A stretch of 64,000 bases of DNA, taken from Bacteroidia bacterium (GTDB lineage Bacteria > Bacteroidota > Bacteroidia > NS11-12g > UBA955). The notes below the pieces were generated by a model that was not told the origin of the DNA, searched no databases, and worked only from the letters and a program-made list of their open reading frames with translations. Shown in pieces: positions 1-8,458 of this stretch (the first letter of the stretch is position 1; every line of letters begins with the position of its first letter). The DNA is taken from positions 212,782 to 276,781 of the forward strand of contig JALOAG010000004.1 in assembly GCA_023228875.1 (NCBI GenBank), read 5' to 3'. Both the position numbers and the translations under genes were made by a program.

Positions 1-1278
1 TTTGTTGCAGCTGAATTTGCAATTGTCAAAGTGCGTTCTTCTCAAATTCAGATTCACTCAAAGTCTAACAAACGAATTGCAAATGTTGCCAAATCAATTG
101 TTAAGCACCTGGATTCTTATCTGGCTGCAACACAATTAGGGGTAACTTTAGCAAGTCTGGGTTTAGGATGGGTGGGAGAGAGTGCATTAACACCGGTTAT
201 TCTTGAAATTTTTGAATTATTTAATTTGAATAACCCGGAATGGGCAGCAATTGCACACAAAGCATCTTTCCCTGTTGCCTTTATTCTCATTACCATCATG
301 CACATTGTCTTTGGGGAATTAGCTCCCAAATCCATTGCAATTCGTAAACCCACCTCTACTACTTTCTTTGTAGCATTGCCTTTACAAGTGTTCTATTTTA
401 CCTTTAAACCTGTAATATGGTTTATGAATGGTTTTGCGAATCTTATGCTTAAAGCTATTGGAATTAATATAGTGCAAGGGATTCACGATGTACATTCAGA
501 AGAAGAATTAAAGATGATTATTTCTGAAAGTCAGGAAGGAGGTGCAATTGAGGAAACTGAAAGAAATCTGATTCAAAATGTTTTTAAATTTGATGACAGA
601 ACAGTTGCGCAAATACAAACCCAAAGAAAAAATGTTTCTGCAATCAGCATTGATTCAACTGTGAAAGAAGCACTTGAATATGCTACGAAAGAAGGCTATT
701 CTCGTTTCCCTGTTTATGAAGAGGATTTAGATGATATCAAAGGTGTTCTTTATACAAAAGACTTGGTAAAACATGTATTAAGCAAGCCTGAGTCAATTAA
801 AATCATTGATATAGTTCGCGAGCCGGATTTTGTTTCGGAAAGTACAAAAATCAAGAACTTGCTTAAAACCTTTCAACAGAAGAGAGTGCAGATGGCAATC
901 GTTACCAATGAAGTTGGAGAATTGACCGGTATTGTTACAATGGAGGATATATTAGAAGAGTTGGTTGGAGAGATACAAGATGAGTATGATAATGAAGATC
1001 CGATTGTGATTAAAATAGGTGAGGGTGCTTTTGTGGTGAGTGCGCATTACAGCATTCCTGATATTAATAACAACCTGCCTGTGCAATTTGAAGAAAGTGA
1101 AGATTACGACACTTTAGCCGGTTATATTGCTGAACAGTATCCTGACCTTGAGATTAAACAGGGCGATATACTGAAATTAGGTGTGTATAATGCCAAAGTG
1201 CTCAAAATGTATCGTAATTCTGTAGAAAAGGTTAAACTCAATATTGATATTGCCCCAAAGGCTGAAGACAATTCTTAA
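1..1278 (+). CDS. CNNM/CorC-family transporter (DUF21-CBS-CorC), 5' truncated
   Basis: The reading frame is open from base 1 and begins inside the DUF21 membrane domain (residues AAEFAIVKVR), so the true start lies upstream of the window; the GTG at 31 is internal. About 425 residues are visible. DUF21 hydrophobic segments run to about residue 160 and contain the motif GELAPKSIA. A CBS-domain pair follows (about 195-320; YSRFPVYEE and GIVTMEDILEELVGEI), then a C-terminal CorC_HlyC domain (about 340-415). Proteins of this family are inner-membrane proteins linked to Mg/Co efflux or gliding-associated GldE-type functions. Which of these applies cannot be told here. 94 bp separate it from the next gene. 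Confidence 0.9.
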   Translation, partial: FVAAEFAIVKVRSSQIQIHSKSNKRIANVAKSIVKHLDSYLAATQLGVTLASLGLGWVGESALTPVILEIFELFNLNNPEWAAIAHKASFPVAFILITIMHIVFGELAPKSIAIRKPTSTTFFVALPLQVFYFTFKPVIWFMNGFANLMLKAIGINIVQGIHDVHSEEELKMIISESQEGGAIEETERNLIQNVFKFDDRTVAQIQTQRKNVSAISIDSTVKEALEYATKEGYSRFPVYEEDLDDIKGVLYTKDLVKHVLSKPESIKIIDIVREPDFVSESTKIKNLLKTFQQKRVQMAIVTNEVGELTGIVTMEDILEELVGEIQDEYDNEDPIVIKIGEGAFVVSAHYSIPDINNNLPVQFEESEDYDTLAGYIAEQYPDLEIKQGDILKLGVYNAKVLKMYRNSVEKVKLNIDIAPKAEDNS

Positions 1279-1351
1279 CCGATTGGAAATATTATCTTTC
1301 CGATATATATCCGTATTTATCCCAAACCTTTCAGATGCACTTTGAAATTAT

Positions 1352-1359
1352 TACTTTTG
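1352..1359 (+). promoter_or_regulatory. Candidate -7 box for the adaptor gene
   Basis: TACTTTTG fits the Bacteroidota -7 consensus TAnnTTTG and lies 13 bases before the ATG at 1372. No convincing -33 TTG is present at the usual distance, so this is only a candidate. Confidence 0.3.
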
Positions 1360-1371
1360 CCGTAATCTTAC

Positions 1372-2676
1372 ATGAAAACTAAAATCATAATTGCGATATC
1401 GGTTGTTGCTATTGTTGTGTTATGGATGATAGCAGGCAAGAAAAAGAGTGCTGCTGTTAAGGTTACAACCGAACAAGCCGAAAAGCGCGATATTGTTGAG
1501 AGTGTGGCTGCTTCAGGCAGAATTTATCCCGAAGTAGAAGTAAAAATCAGTTCAGATGTTTCGGGTGAAATTATTGAACTCCTTGTTGCAGAAGGAGATA
1601 CCGTCAAGCAAGGTCAATTATTATGTAGAATTAACCCTGAATTATATGAATCTGCAATGGAGCAAATGAGAGCGACTTTGAATAATGCCAAAGCAGGGTT
1701 AGCTACCTACGAAGCCCAAGTGTCGAGAGCTAAAGCAAGTTTCAAACAACAAGAAGCAAATTTTAAGAGACAACAAAAGTTATTTGAAGAAAAGGTGATT
1801 TCTGCATCAGAATTTGAATCAGCAGAGGCTGCTTACACTATGGCAAAGGCTGAATATGAAACTGCGGATAAAAATGTGCTCGCAGCTAAATTTACGGTGG
1901 AAAGCACTGCAGCCCGATTAGAGGAGTCTCAACGCAATTATGGTAGAACCAGCATTTATTCTCCAATCAATGGAATTGTTACATCGCTTTCGGTTGAAAA
2001 AGGTGAAAGGGTTGTAGGTACAAGCCAAATGGCGGGTACAGAAATGATGAGAATTTCACAATTTGACTTTGTTGAAGTCAGAGTGGATGTTAATGAAAAT
2101 GATATTATTCGCATTAAGAAAGGTGATTCATCTGTGGTAGAAGTGGATGCTTACAAAGGACAGAAATTTAAAGGTGTGGTTAGCCAAGTAGCTCGCTCAA
2201 TGAAATCAACTGCTGGAGTGAGTGATAACAACCAAGCTGTTAACTACGAAGTTAGGGTGAGAATCTTGCCTGAATCTTATCAAACTTTGATTGCCGATGG
2301 AAACAACCTTCCTTTCTTGCCCGGTATGACTGCTTCGGTGGATATTGTTACAAAAGTGAAAAAGGATGTGCTGAGTGTTCCTGTGTCGTCTGTTACAATG
2401 CGCAATGCTGATGAATTTGGCAAGGACTCAATAGCCGCTTCTCCTATTACCAATAAAGCAGATAGGGTGGAGGCTGTGTTCATTGAAAAGGCAGGAAAAG
2501 TTTTTGTAACACGTGTTACTACCGGAATACAAGATGGCAATTATATTCAGATCCTAACAGGAGTAAAGGAAGGAGATAAAGTGGTTACAGGACCTTATGG
2601 CGTTTTGTCAAATATTTTGCAAAATGACATGCAGGTTGAGGTAGCTGCCAAAGGAGAAGTGTTTAAGCTCAAGTAG
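1372..2676 (+). CDS. RND/MacA-type periplasmic adaptor (HlyD family)
   Basis: 434 residues. One N-terminal membrane anchor (about 4-20) is followed by a split lipoyl/barrel-sandwich domain (about 50-90, VSGEIIELLVAEGDTVKQG, and about 200-220, SPINGIVTSLSVEKGERV). Between the halves lies a long alpha-helical hairpin (about 95-190), and beta-barrel and membrane-proximal domains complete it. This is the membrane-fusion subunit that links an inner-membrane ABC (MacB-like) or RND pump to TolC. No pump or TolC gene is next to it in the window: the downstream gene is convergent and its end overlaps this one by 8 bp. The cognate transporter must be elsewhere. The TolC partnership is family knowledge, not visible here. 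Confidence 0.85.
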   Translation: MKTKIIIAISVVAIVVLWMIAGKKKSAAVKVTTEQAEKRDIVESVAASGRIYPEVEVKISSDVSGEIIELLVAEGDTVKQGQLLCRINPELYESAMEQMRATLNNAKAGLATYEAQVSRAKASFKQQEANFKRQQKLFEEKVISASEFESAEAAYTMAKAEYETADKNVLAAKFTVESTAARLEESQRNYGRTSIYSPINGIVTSLSVEKGERVVGTSQMAGTEMMRISQFDFVEVRVDVNENDIIRIKKGDSSVVEVDAYKGQKFKGVVSQVARSMKSTAGVSDNNQAVNYEVRVRILPESYQTLIADGNNLPFLPGMTASVDIVTKVKKDVLSVPVSSVTMRNADEFGKDSIAASPITNKADRVEAVFIEKAGKVFVTRVTTGIQDGNYIQILTGVKEGDKVVTGPYGVLSNILQNDMQVEVAAKGEVFKLK

Positions 2677-3172
2677 TTCTTCGCCCTAACTCTATTACAT
2701 CTGCTTTGGTTATCTTACCTTCATTGATTTCTATCCTTACCATCGTTCTAAAAATATGAAACCCGTGTCTGCCACACGCACCGGGGTTGATATGTAATAC
2801 TTGAAGTTCTTTGTCCTGAATTATTTTTAAAATGTGAGAATGTCCGCAGATAAACAGATGTGGATGATGAAGTTTGAGTTTATCTATTATTCCCATACTG
2901 TATCTGCCCGGGTATCCTCCGATATGTGTCATAAATATTTTGACACCATCACAGACAAAAACAGTCTCTTCTTTTAATACTGTTCGGAGCTTTCCACCGT
3001 CAATATTGCCATATACACCTCGGATGATTTTTCCGGTTTTTTCCAATTGTTCAAATACTTCCATTGAGCCCCAGTCACCTGCATGCCATACCTCATCCGC
3101 TTGTTCAATATATTTAAGTACATCGTTTTCAAGCAGTCCATGTGAGTCGGAAAGGATGAGAATTTTTTTCAT
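2669..3172 (-). CDS. YfcE/MJ0936-type metallophosphoesterase
   Basis: 167 residues containing the complete calcineurin-like metal-ligand set in order: DSH (about 8-10), GDW (about 32-34), GNID (about 55-58), TH (about 82-83) and GHSH (about 110-113). The length fits the small YfcE family, which are cytoplasmic phosphodiesterases of uncertain physiological substrate. It lies downstream of mdh on the same strand, behind a strong hairpin terminator, so it probably has its own promoter. Its 3' end overlaps the convergent adaptor gene by 8 bp. Confidence 0.85.
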   Translation of the reverse strand: MKKILILSDSHGLLENDVLKYIEQADEVWHAGDWGSMEVFEQLEKTGKIIRGVYGNIDGGKLRTVLKEETVFVCDGVKIFMTHIGGYPGRYSMGIIDKLKLHHPHLFICGHSHILKIIQDKELQVLHINPGACGRHGFHIFRTMVRIEINEGKITKADVIELGRRTT

Positions 3173-3206
3173 TTATAGTTTTACAAATATTACAATCAGT
3201 TGCACA

Positions 3207-3240
3207 AAAGAAAAAGAGGTTGCTCAAATGAACAACCTCT
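3207..3240 (-). terminator. Intrinsic terminator downstream of mdh
   Basis: Arms AGAGGTTG (3215-3222) and CAACCTCT (3233-3240) form an 8-bp stem. Read on the minus strand the stem is followed by a T-rich tract. It lies 29 bases past the mdh stop. Confidence 0.75.
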
Positions 3241-3268
3241 CATATTTTCAATGGAAAATTGAATCGGA

Positions 3269-4210
3269 TTATGCAGTTTGAGAATTGATTTTGTCTAAGA
3301 CAGCCATTACTTCTCTAACGTGTGTAGCAGACTCATTTAAAAGTGCTTGTTCTTCTGCATTCAGCTTTAATTCAATGATTTTTTCAATACCTTTTTTGCC
3401 TAACACAACCGGGACTCCAAGGTAAATATTGTTCATTCCGTATTCGCCTTCTAACCATGCACATACAGGGAAAATTCTTTTTTGATCTTTTACAATAGCC
3501 TCAACCATTTGAGCAGCTGATGCACCCGGAGCATACCATGCAGAAGTTCCAAGAAGATTTACTATCTCTCCGCCACCTTTTTTAGTTCTATCAATAATAG
3601 CATCTAATTTATCTTTGGCAATCAGTTCTGTAATAGGAATACCGGCTACAGTAGTATATCTGGGAAGTGGAACCATGGTATCTCCGTGTCCTCCCAATAA
3701 AAGAGCTTGTATGTCTTTTGGGGAACAATTCAATTCAGAAGCAATAAATGCTCTGTATCTTGCAGTGTCTAACACGCCTGCCATACCGAAAACTTCGTTA
3801 GCGGGTTTTTTTGCAGTTAGATATGCACAGTAAGTCATAACATCCAAAGGATTTGAAACGATGATGATTTTTGCATTTGGAGAATACTTAATGACATTCT
3901 CAGTAACGGATTTAACAATTCCTGCATTAGTAGAAATAAGGTCGTCACGAGTCATGCCGGGTTTGCGTGGAAGCCCGGATGTGATAACCACTACTTCTGA
4001 GTTTGCTGTTTTTGAATAGTCATTTGTAGAACCGGTTACTCTGGTGTCATACAAATTCACTGGAGCACATTCCCAAATATCTAATGCTTTACCTTCTGCA
4101 AAATTTTCTTTGATGTCTAATAAGACGACTTCGTTTACAATGTCTTTTTGAGCGAGTACGTCAGCACATGTAGCACCTACATTTCCTGCTCCGATTACAC
4201 TTACTTTCAT
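3269..4210 (-). CDS. mdh: Malate dehydrogenase, LDH-like type
   Basis: 313 residues, the usual length for the LDH-like prokaryotic MDH. It catalyses NAD-dependent interconversion of malate and oxaloacetate in the TCA cycle. Visible motifs are the Rossmann loop GAGNVGAT (7-14), the substrate-arginine region GLPRKPGMTRDD, NPLDVMTY, LDTARYR, and the catalytic histidine in GGHGDTMVPLPRY. The arginine in PRKPG, at the specificity loop, supports malate rather than lactate as substrate. It is flanked by its own -7 box upstream and a terminator downstream, so it is monocistronic. Confidence 0.95.
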   Translation of the reverse strand: MKVSVIGAGNVGATCADVLAQKDIVNEVVLLDIKENFAEGKALDIWECAPVNLYDTRVTGSTNDYSKTANSEVVVITSGLPRKPGMTRDDLISTNAGIVKSVTENVIKYSPNAKIIIVSNPLDVMTYCAYLTAKKPANEVFGMAGVLDTARYRAFIASELNCSPKDIQALLLGGHGDTMVPLPRYTTVAGIPITELIAKDKLDAIIDRTKKGGGEIVNLLGTSAWYAPGASAAQMVEAIVKDQKRIFPVCAWLEGEYGMNNIYLGVPVVLGKKGIEKIIELKLNAEEQALLNESATHVREVMAVLDKINSQTA

Positions 4211-4251
4211 AATAATATTATATTGAGATTTTGATTAAAATTGATTGGTCG

Positions 4252-4259
4252 CAAAGATA
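4252..4259 (-). promoter_or_regulatory. Candidate mdh promoter -7 box
   Basis: CAAAGATA on the plus strand reads TATCTTTG on the minus strand, a perfect TAnnTTTG, 41 bases before the mdh ATG. No clear TTG is seen at -33. Confidence 0.4.
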
Positions 4260-4314
4260 GTTTTTAATGTATTGTCATAGTATATTTCTTGATGAATAAT
4301 GATGATTTTTCATT

Positions 4315-5664
4315 TTAAAAAATCATCTCAATCAGTTCATCTGTTTTGGATAAAGTTTCAATGCGCAGCGTGCTTCCATTTTTGTCTTGGAGTTTTGTAA
4401 ATTCAGAAATTAATATTCGTTGTAAACCCAATTTTTCTGCTTCAGTGATTCTTTGTTCAATTCTAAATGCAGGTCGGATTTCACCACTTAAACCGACTTC
4501 GCCCGCAAAAGCAGTTGTTTTTTGAATAGGAATATTTTGATAAGAGGAAATTAAGGCTGCTGCTACAGCCAAATCTAATCCCGGATCATTGGGTTTGAAT
4601 CCTCCGGCAATGTTTACAAATACATCTTTGCCTGTAAATAAAAATCCGCTCCTTTTTTCCAATACCGCAAGCAACATATTGAGTCTTTTCGTGTCAAACC
4701 CTGTGCTGTTTCTCTGGGGTGTTCCATAAACTGCGGGACTTACCAATGCTTGAATTTCTATTAATATCGGAGTGTTGCCTTCCATGCCTGCAGAAATAGC
4801 AACACCACTCAAATTGTCTGTGCTGTCCGAAATCAAGATGTCAGAAGGGTTGAGCACTGCTTGTAAGCCTCCTGCCAGCATCTCAAACAACCCAATTTCA
4901 TTGGTTGAGCCAAAACGGTTCTTGAGTGTTCGGAGTGTTCTGTATTGGTAGTTTTTTTCACCTTCAAATTGTAAGACGACATCTGCCATGTGTTCTAAGA
5001 CTTTAGGTCCGGCTAACATGCCATCTTTATTGATATGCCCCACAATAAAAATCGGAATACCGGTTTGTTTTGCATATCGGATTAACATTGCAGTGCATTC
5101 TTTTACTTGAGACACTGTTCCCGGTGCGGATTCTAATAACTCTGATTCCATTGTTTGAATGGAGTCAATAACAATTATTTCGGGTTGAATTTGTTTGGAA
5201 ATAGTAATGATGGATTCAATGCGCGTCTCGGGCAGCATATAACATTCGTTATTTCTGATTCCAATTCTTTTGGCTCGCATGTTTACTTGTGTTTTACTCT
5301 CTTCACCCGAAACGTAGAGACATTTATATGAACTGTGTAACATGGTTTGTAATAACAAGGTGGACTTCCCGATTCCGGGTTCTCCGCCAAGTAAAACTAC
5401 AGAGCCACTCACTACACCACCTCCTAAAACACGGTTTAACTCTGTATCGCTGAGGAACAACCTGTTTTCAACCGATTCGAAGTTGTCCGAAATGAGTTCA
5501 GGAAGTGTATCGTTCTTATGAACTCGTGCATGATTTGTTTGTTTGGTAGTAATGGTTTCTTCTGTATATGTGTTCCATTCACCGCATGAAGGACATTTCC
5601 CTACCCATTTTGGTGATTCATTTCCGCAACTGCTGCAAAAAAACACACTCTTTGTCTTTGCCAT
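4315..5664 (-). CDS. radA: DNA repair protein RadA (Sms)
   Basis: 449 residues, typical length. In order: a C4 zinc ribbon (CSSCG ... CPSCG, 10-27), a RecA-like ATPase core with Walker A GGEPGIGKST (93-102), the RadA-specific KNRFGST motif (about residue 250), and a C-terminal Lon-protease-like domain (GLDLAVAAALISS). RadA is a DNA-dependent branch-migration helicase acting in recombinational repair. It lies upstream of mdh on the same strand with a 104-bp gap that holds the mdh -7 box, so the two are probably separate units. Confidence 0.96.
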   Translation of the reverse strand: MAKTKSVFFCSSCGNESPKWVGKCPSCGEWNTYTEETITTKQTNHARVHKNDTLPELISDNFESVENRLFLSDTELNRVLGGGVVSGSVVLLGGEPGIGKSTLLLQTMLHSSYKCLYVSGEESKTQVNMRAKRIGIRNNECYMLPETRIESIITISKQIQPEIIVIDSIQTMESELLESAPGTVSQVKECTAMLIRYAKQTGIPIFIVGHINKDGMLAGPKVLEHMADVVLQFEGEKNYQYRTLRTLKNRFGSTNEIGLFEMLAGGLQAVLNPSDILISDSTDNLSGVAISAGMEGNTPILIEIQALVSPAVYGTPQRNSTGFDTKRLNMLLAVLEKRSGFLFTGKDVFVNIAGGFKPNDPGLDLAVAAALISSYQNIPIQKTTAFAGEVGLSGEIRPAFRIEQRITEAEKLGLQRILISEFTKLQDKNGSTLRIETLSKTDELIEMIF

Positions 5665-5843
5665 ATTGTTTGTCTCAATCCGTTTGTGCGGTCAAAAGTA
5701 GTGTATGTAAGTGGATTTGGTACATTCGTAAAAGAGAAAGTAAAGTAAAAATAGTTGTGAAAAGGGTTTGTTTAGTTGAGGAATATAGAGGTAAACAAAC
5801 TTTTTCTTTAGATAAAGTCAGTATGATAAATCCAATAATTTTC

Positions 5844-5851
5844 TATTTTTG
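5844..5851 (+). promoter_or_regulatory. Candidate promoter -7 box of the exbB-exbD operon
   Basis: TATTTTTG followed by CGCCC fits TAnnTTTG and lies 38 bases before the exbB ATG. There is no clear -33 TTG. The 225-bp gap between radA and exbB holds nothing else I can support. Confidence 0.45.
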
Positions 5852-5889
5852 CGCCCTTACAAGAATAAAAAGATTAAAATCTAAGTAGC

Positions 5890-6714
5890 ATGAAAAAAGC
5901 ATTTTTCCTGATTTTGGTTGGAGCATTAATGTTTGCACAACCTTTAAAGACTTTCGCAGAAGAAACAAATACAACAACTGAGCAAACAGATTCTACGGAT
6001 GAAACTACAGCTCAAACTGATTCTGCACAAGCACCAGAAACTGTAATTGAAAATGAAACTGTTCAACCTGAAGAAGAGAAGAGCGGAAATCAGTTCATTA
6101 AAGAGAAGTTTATAGAAGGAGACCCTTTCTATATGAGTTTGGTGTTGTTCTGTCTTATCTTCGGTATGGCAGTGGCAATTGAAAGAATTATTGTTCTTTT
6201 CCTTTCTTCTATCAATACCAAAAAATTTGTTGAAGAAATTGAAACTATCCTTATTAATCAAGGTGCAGAAGCAGCTAAAGAAAAATGCAGAAATACAAGA
6301 GGTCCTATTGCAAGTATCTTCTATCAAGGTGTGGATAGGATTGATGAAGGGATTGAGAATGTTGAGAAAGCAGTTGTTTCTTACGGCTCAGTAAAAGTAG
6401 GTGAGTTAGAAAGAGGTTTGACTTGGCTTGCTTTATTTATCGCACTTGCCCCCATGCTTGGTTTCTTGGGTACAGTTGTGGGTATGATTCTAGCATTTGA
6501 TGATATCGAGAGAGAAGGGGATATGTCTCCTGCATTGGTAGCACGCGGTATTAAAGTTGCTTTGTTAACTACTGTTGCCGGTCTTATTGTTGCAATTATC
6601 TTACAGATTTTTTATAATATCATTATGTCTAAAATTGAGACAATCAGCAATGAAATGGAAGATGCGTCAATTTCATTAGTTGATATTCTTATCAAGAATA
6701 AACTTGCTAAATAA
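5890..6714 (+). CDS. exbB: ExbB/TolQ/MotA-type proton channel protein
   Basis: 274 residues. A cleavable signal (1-23) is followed by a Thr/Glu/Gln-rich periplasmic segment (about 24-68), then three membrane segments (about 80-102, 177-200 and 213-237). The family signature lies in the last two (LAPMLGFLGTVVGMI; GIKVALLTTVAGLIVAI). It forms the proton channel that energises TonB- or Tol-like systems. The signal peptide plus acidic extension is longer than in E. coli ExbB but common in Bacteroidota. It is the first gene of a four-gene operon with two exbD genes. Confidence 0.92.
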   Translation: MKKAFFLILVGALMFAQPLKTFAEETNTTTEQTDSTDETTAQTDSAQAPETVIENETVQPEEEKSGNQFIKEKFIEGDPFYMSLVLFCLIFGMAVAIERIIVLFLSSINTKKFVEEIETILINQGAEAAKEKCRNTRGPIASIFYQGVDRIDEGIENVEKAVVSYGSVKVGELERGLTWLALFIALAPMLGFLGTVVGMILAFDDIEREGDMSPALVARGIKVALLTTVAGLIVAIILQIFYNIIMSKIETISNEMEDASISLVDILIKNKLAK

Positions 6715-6725
6715 AATTGCACGTG

Positions 6726-7172
6726 ATGAAAATAAATTTGATTAAAAATATCTTCATGGGCGCGGTAGTAGTACTAACATTAGTATTTATTATCATGCTT
6801 GCTTCTGAAGATAGTGATGTTGTTGCAAATACAAAAGAATCTGCTGCTGTGTCTTTTGGATTGACATTCGCTTATATCCTAAGTGGAATTTCCATTTTGA
6901 CCGTAATCTTTATGGCTGGCAGAGGATTAATCAATAAACCAAAATCCAGTGTCTATATGGGTATCGGATTGGGAGTTTTATTGGTGTTATTTGCTATTTT
7001 TTATGCAATTGATCCGGGTGAAGTTACCAAAACATATATCAAAGCCGGTGTGGAGACCGCAAGCGGCTCTAAAACTATCGGTGGTGCATTAAAAGCTACT
7101 TATGCACTGGTAATTATCTCTGTCTTACTTTCAGTTGTGTTATCAGTAAAAGACGTTTTCAATAAGAAATAA
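6726..7172 (+). CDS. Small membrane protein of the ExbB/ExbD operon, function unknown
   Basis: 148 residues from the ATG at 6726; a TTG at 6717 in the same frame is less likely. There are four hydrophobic segments (about 7-24, 40-62, 73-92 and 122-142) and no motif that I recognise. It sits 11 bp after exbB and directly abuts exbD (stop at 7172, next ATG at 7173), so it is co-translated with the motor. A protein in this position recurs in Bacteroidota ExbB-ExbD clusters, which suggests an accessory subunit; that role is inferred. Confidence 0.75.
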   Translation: MKINLIKNIFMGAVVVLTLVFIIMLASEDSDVVANTKESAAVSFGLTFAYILSGISILTVIFMAGRGLINKPKSSVYMGIGLGVLLVLFAIFYAIDPGEVTKTYIKAGVETASGSKTIGGALKATYALVIISVLLSVVLSVKDVFNKK

Positions 7173-7712
7173 ATGAGTAAAAAAGAACTTCCGGAAATTA
7201 ATGCTGCATCCATGGCAGACATGGCGTTCTTGTTGCTGGTATTCTTTCTGTTTACCACTACCATTGATTCTGATAAAGGGCTGCAGATTCTTTTGCCTCC
7301 TAAAGTTGAAAATGAACAAGCAGTTGCGCACCCCAAAAAGCGTAATGTGTTGAATGTATTAGTCAATGGAAGAGACCAATTGTTAGTTCGCGGAGAGGTT
7401 ATAGAATTAAAGGACTTGACTGAATTGGTGAAAAGACATGTTGGAAACTTTGGTGCAGACCCTAATTTTAGTGAAAACCCCAAAAAGGCTATTATCTCAA
7501 TCAAGAATGATAGAGGTACTTCCTATGAAATGTATATCAAAGTTCAAAATGAACTCAAGAGAGGATATAATGAACTGAGAAATGAAGAAGCAATGGCAGT
7601 ATATGGACGCGCATACAGTGATTTGAATGAAGCACAACAAGAGTCTATTTCAAAGAAATTCCCTCAAAAGATTTCAGAAGCAGAACCCGAAAATGTGTTT
7701 GGTGAGGAGTAA
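7173..7712 (+). CDS. exbD: ExbD/TolR-type biopolymer transport protein, copy 1
   Basis: 179 residues. A short cytoplasmic N-terminus leads into a single membrane helix (about 10-28). The helix is preceded by the family motif INAASMADMAFLLLVFF, whose conserved aspartate is the proton-relay residue. The periplasmic ExbD domain follows. This copy has a longer tail (about 140-179) rich in Glu and Ser. It abuts the upstream membrane gene and is followed after 31 bp by a second exbD. Confidence 0.92.
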   Translation: MSKKELPEINAASMADMAFLLLVFFLFTTTIDSDKGLQILLPPKVENEQAVAHPKKRNVLNVLVNGRDQLLVRGEVIELKDLTELVKRHVGNFGADPNFSENPKKAIISIKNDRGTSYEMYIKVQNELKRGYNELRNEEAMAVYGRAYSDLNEAQQESISKKFPQKISEAEPENVFGEE

Positions 7713-7743
7713 ACAATGCAGTGAGTTATAATGTAGATTAATT

Positions 7744-8229
7744 ATGTCAAAATTTAGAAAAGACGATAGCAAAGGAACCCCAAAGATTAGCACAGCTTCA
7801 TTGCCTGATATTGTTTTCATGCTCCTATTCTTCTTTATGACTGCAACTAAAATGAAGGATGCAGATTTAAAAGTTAAAATAGCTACCCCAACTGCAACAG
7901 AAGTTGTGAAATTAGAAGATAAAACACTTACCAGCTTTATTTACATTGGTGTTCCTAATCCACGCTTTGCCGAATTGTATGGAACTTCTCCTCGTATCCA
8001 ATTGAATGATGCAATCATTAAGGATGTAAAAGAAATTCCTGCTTGGATTGAGATGAGGAGAACAATGCAACCTGAGTATAACAGAAGTAAAATTATTATC
8101 TCTCTAAAGGCTGATAGGGATGTGAAGATGGGAATTATTACGGATGTTAAACAACAACTCAGAGAAGCAAATGCACTCAAATTGAATTATTCTACCCACC
8201 AAGGTCATATTGATTATTCAGGTAGATAA
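7744..8229 (+). CDS. exbD: ExbD/TolR-type biopolymer transport protein, copy 2
   Basis: 161 residues with the same architecture as the preceding gene: N-terminal ISTASLPDIVFMLLFFFM with the conserved Asp, then a periplasmic ExbD fold. It diverges clearly from copy 1, so the pair may form a hetero-oligomeric stator. It is the last gene of the operon, and a strong terminator follows 21 bases after the stop. Confidence 0.92.
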   Translation: MSKFRKDDSKGTPKISTASLPDIVFMLLFFFMTATKMKDADLKVKIATPTATEVVKLEDKTLTSFIYIGVPNPRFAELYGTSPRIQLNDAIIKDVKEIPAWIEMRRTMQPEYNRSKIIISLKADRDVKMGIITDVKQQLREANALKLNYSTHQGHIDYSGR

Positions 8230-8250
8230 TTTTTAACAGATTATATCTTG

Positions 8251-8282
8251 AAAACCGCTTCATACTTGGAGCGGTTTTTTTT
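8251..8282 (+). terminator. Intrinsic terminator of the exbB-exbD operon
   Basis: Stem AAAACCGCT (8251-8259) with AGCGGTTTT (8270-8278), followed by an uninterrupted run of T. Confidence 0.85.
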
Positions 8283-8403
8283 GCTTTTACATTAAGTTTT
8301 TTAGCCAACTTATATACCGAGCATTTTAATACCATCTTGTGCCTCAAAGAGCCAATTAATAGAAGTATTGAATACTCTTGGATCTGATATAGAGCATGAA
8401 TAA

Positions 8404-8434
8404 AAAAAGGCTGTCCGTTTTGGACAGCCTTTTT
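8404..8434. terminator. Bidirectional hairpin terminator between convergent units
   Basis: Arms GGCTGTCC and GGACAGCC, flanked by A-run and T-run, work in either direction. It lies 25 bases past the end of the minus-strand peptidase gene and serves that gene at least. Its GGCTGTC stem is the same as in the tRNA-Val terminator at 41.7 kb. Confidence 0.8.
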
Positions 8435-8458
8435 GCAATAGACTGATTGTGTGAAATT

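Noticed and set aside
31..33. GTG at 31 as the start of the first gene
   Set aside because: The frame is open upstream to base 1 with conserved DUF21 residues, so the gene is cut by the window edge.
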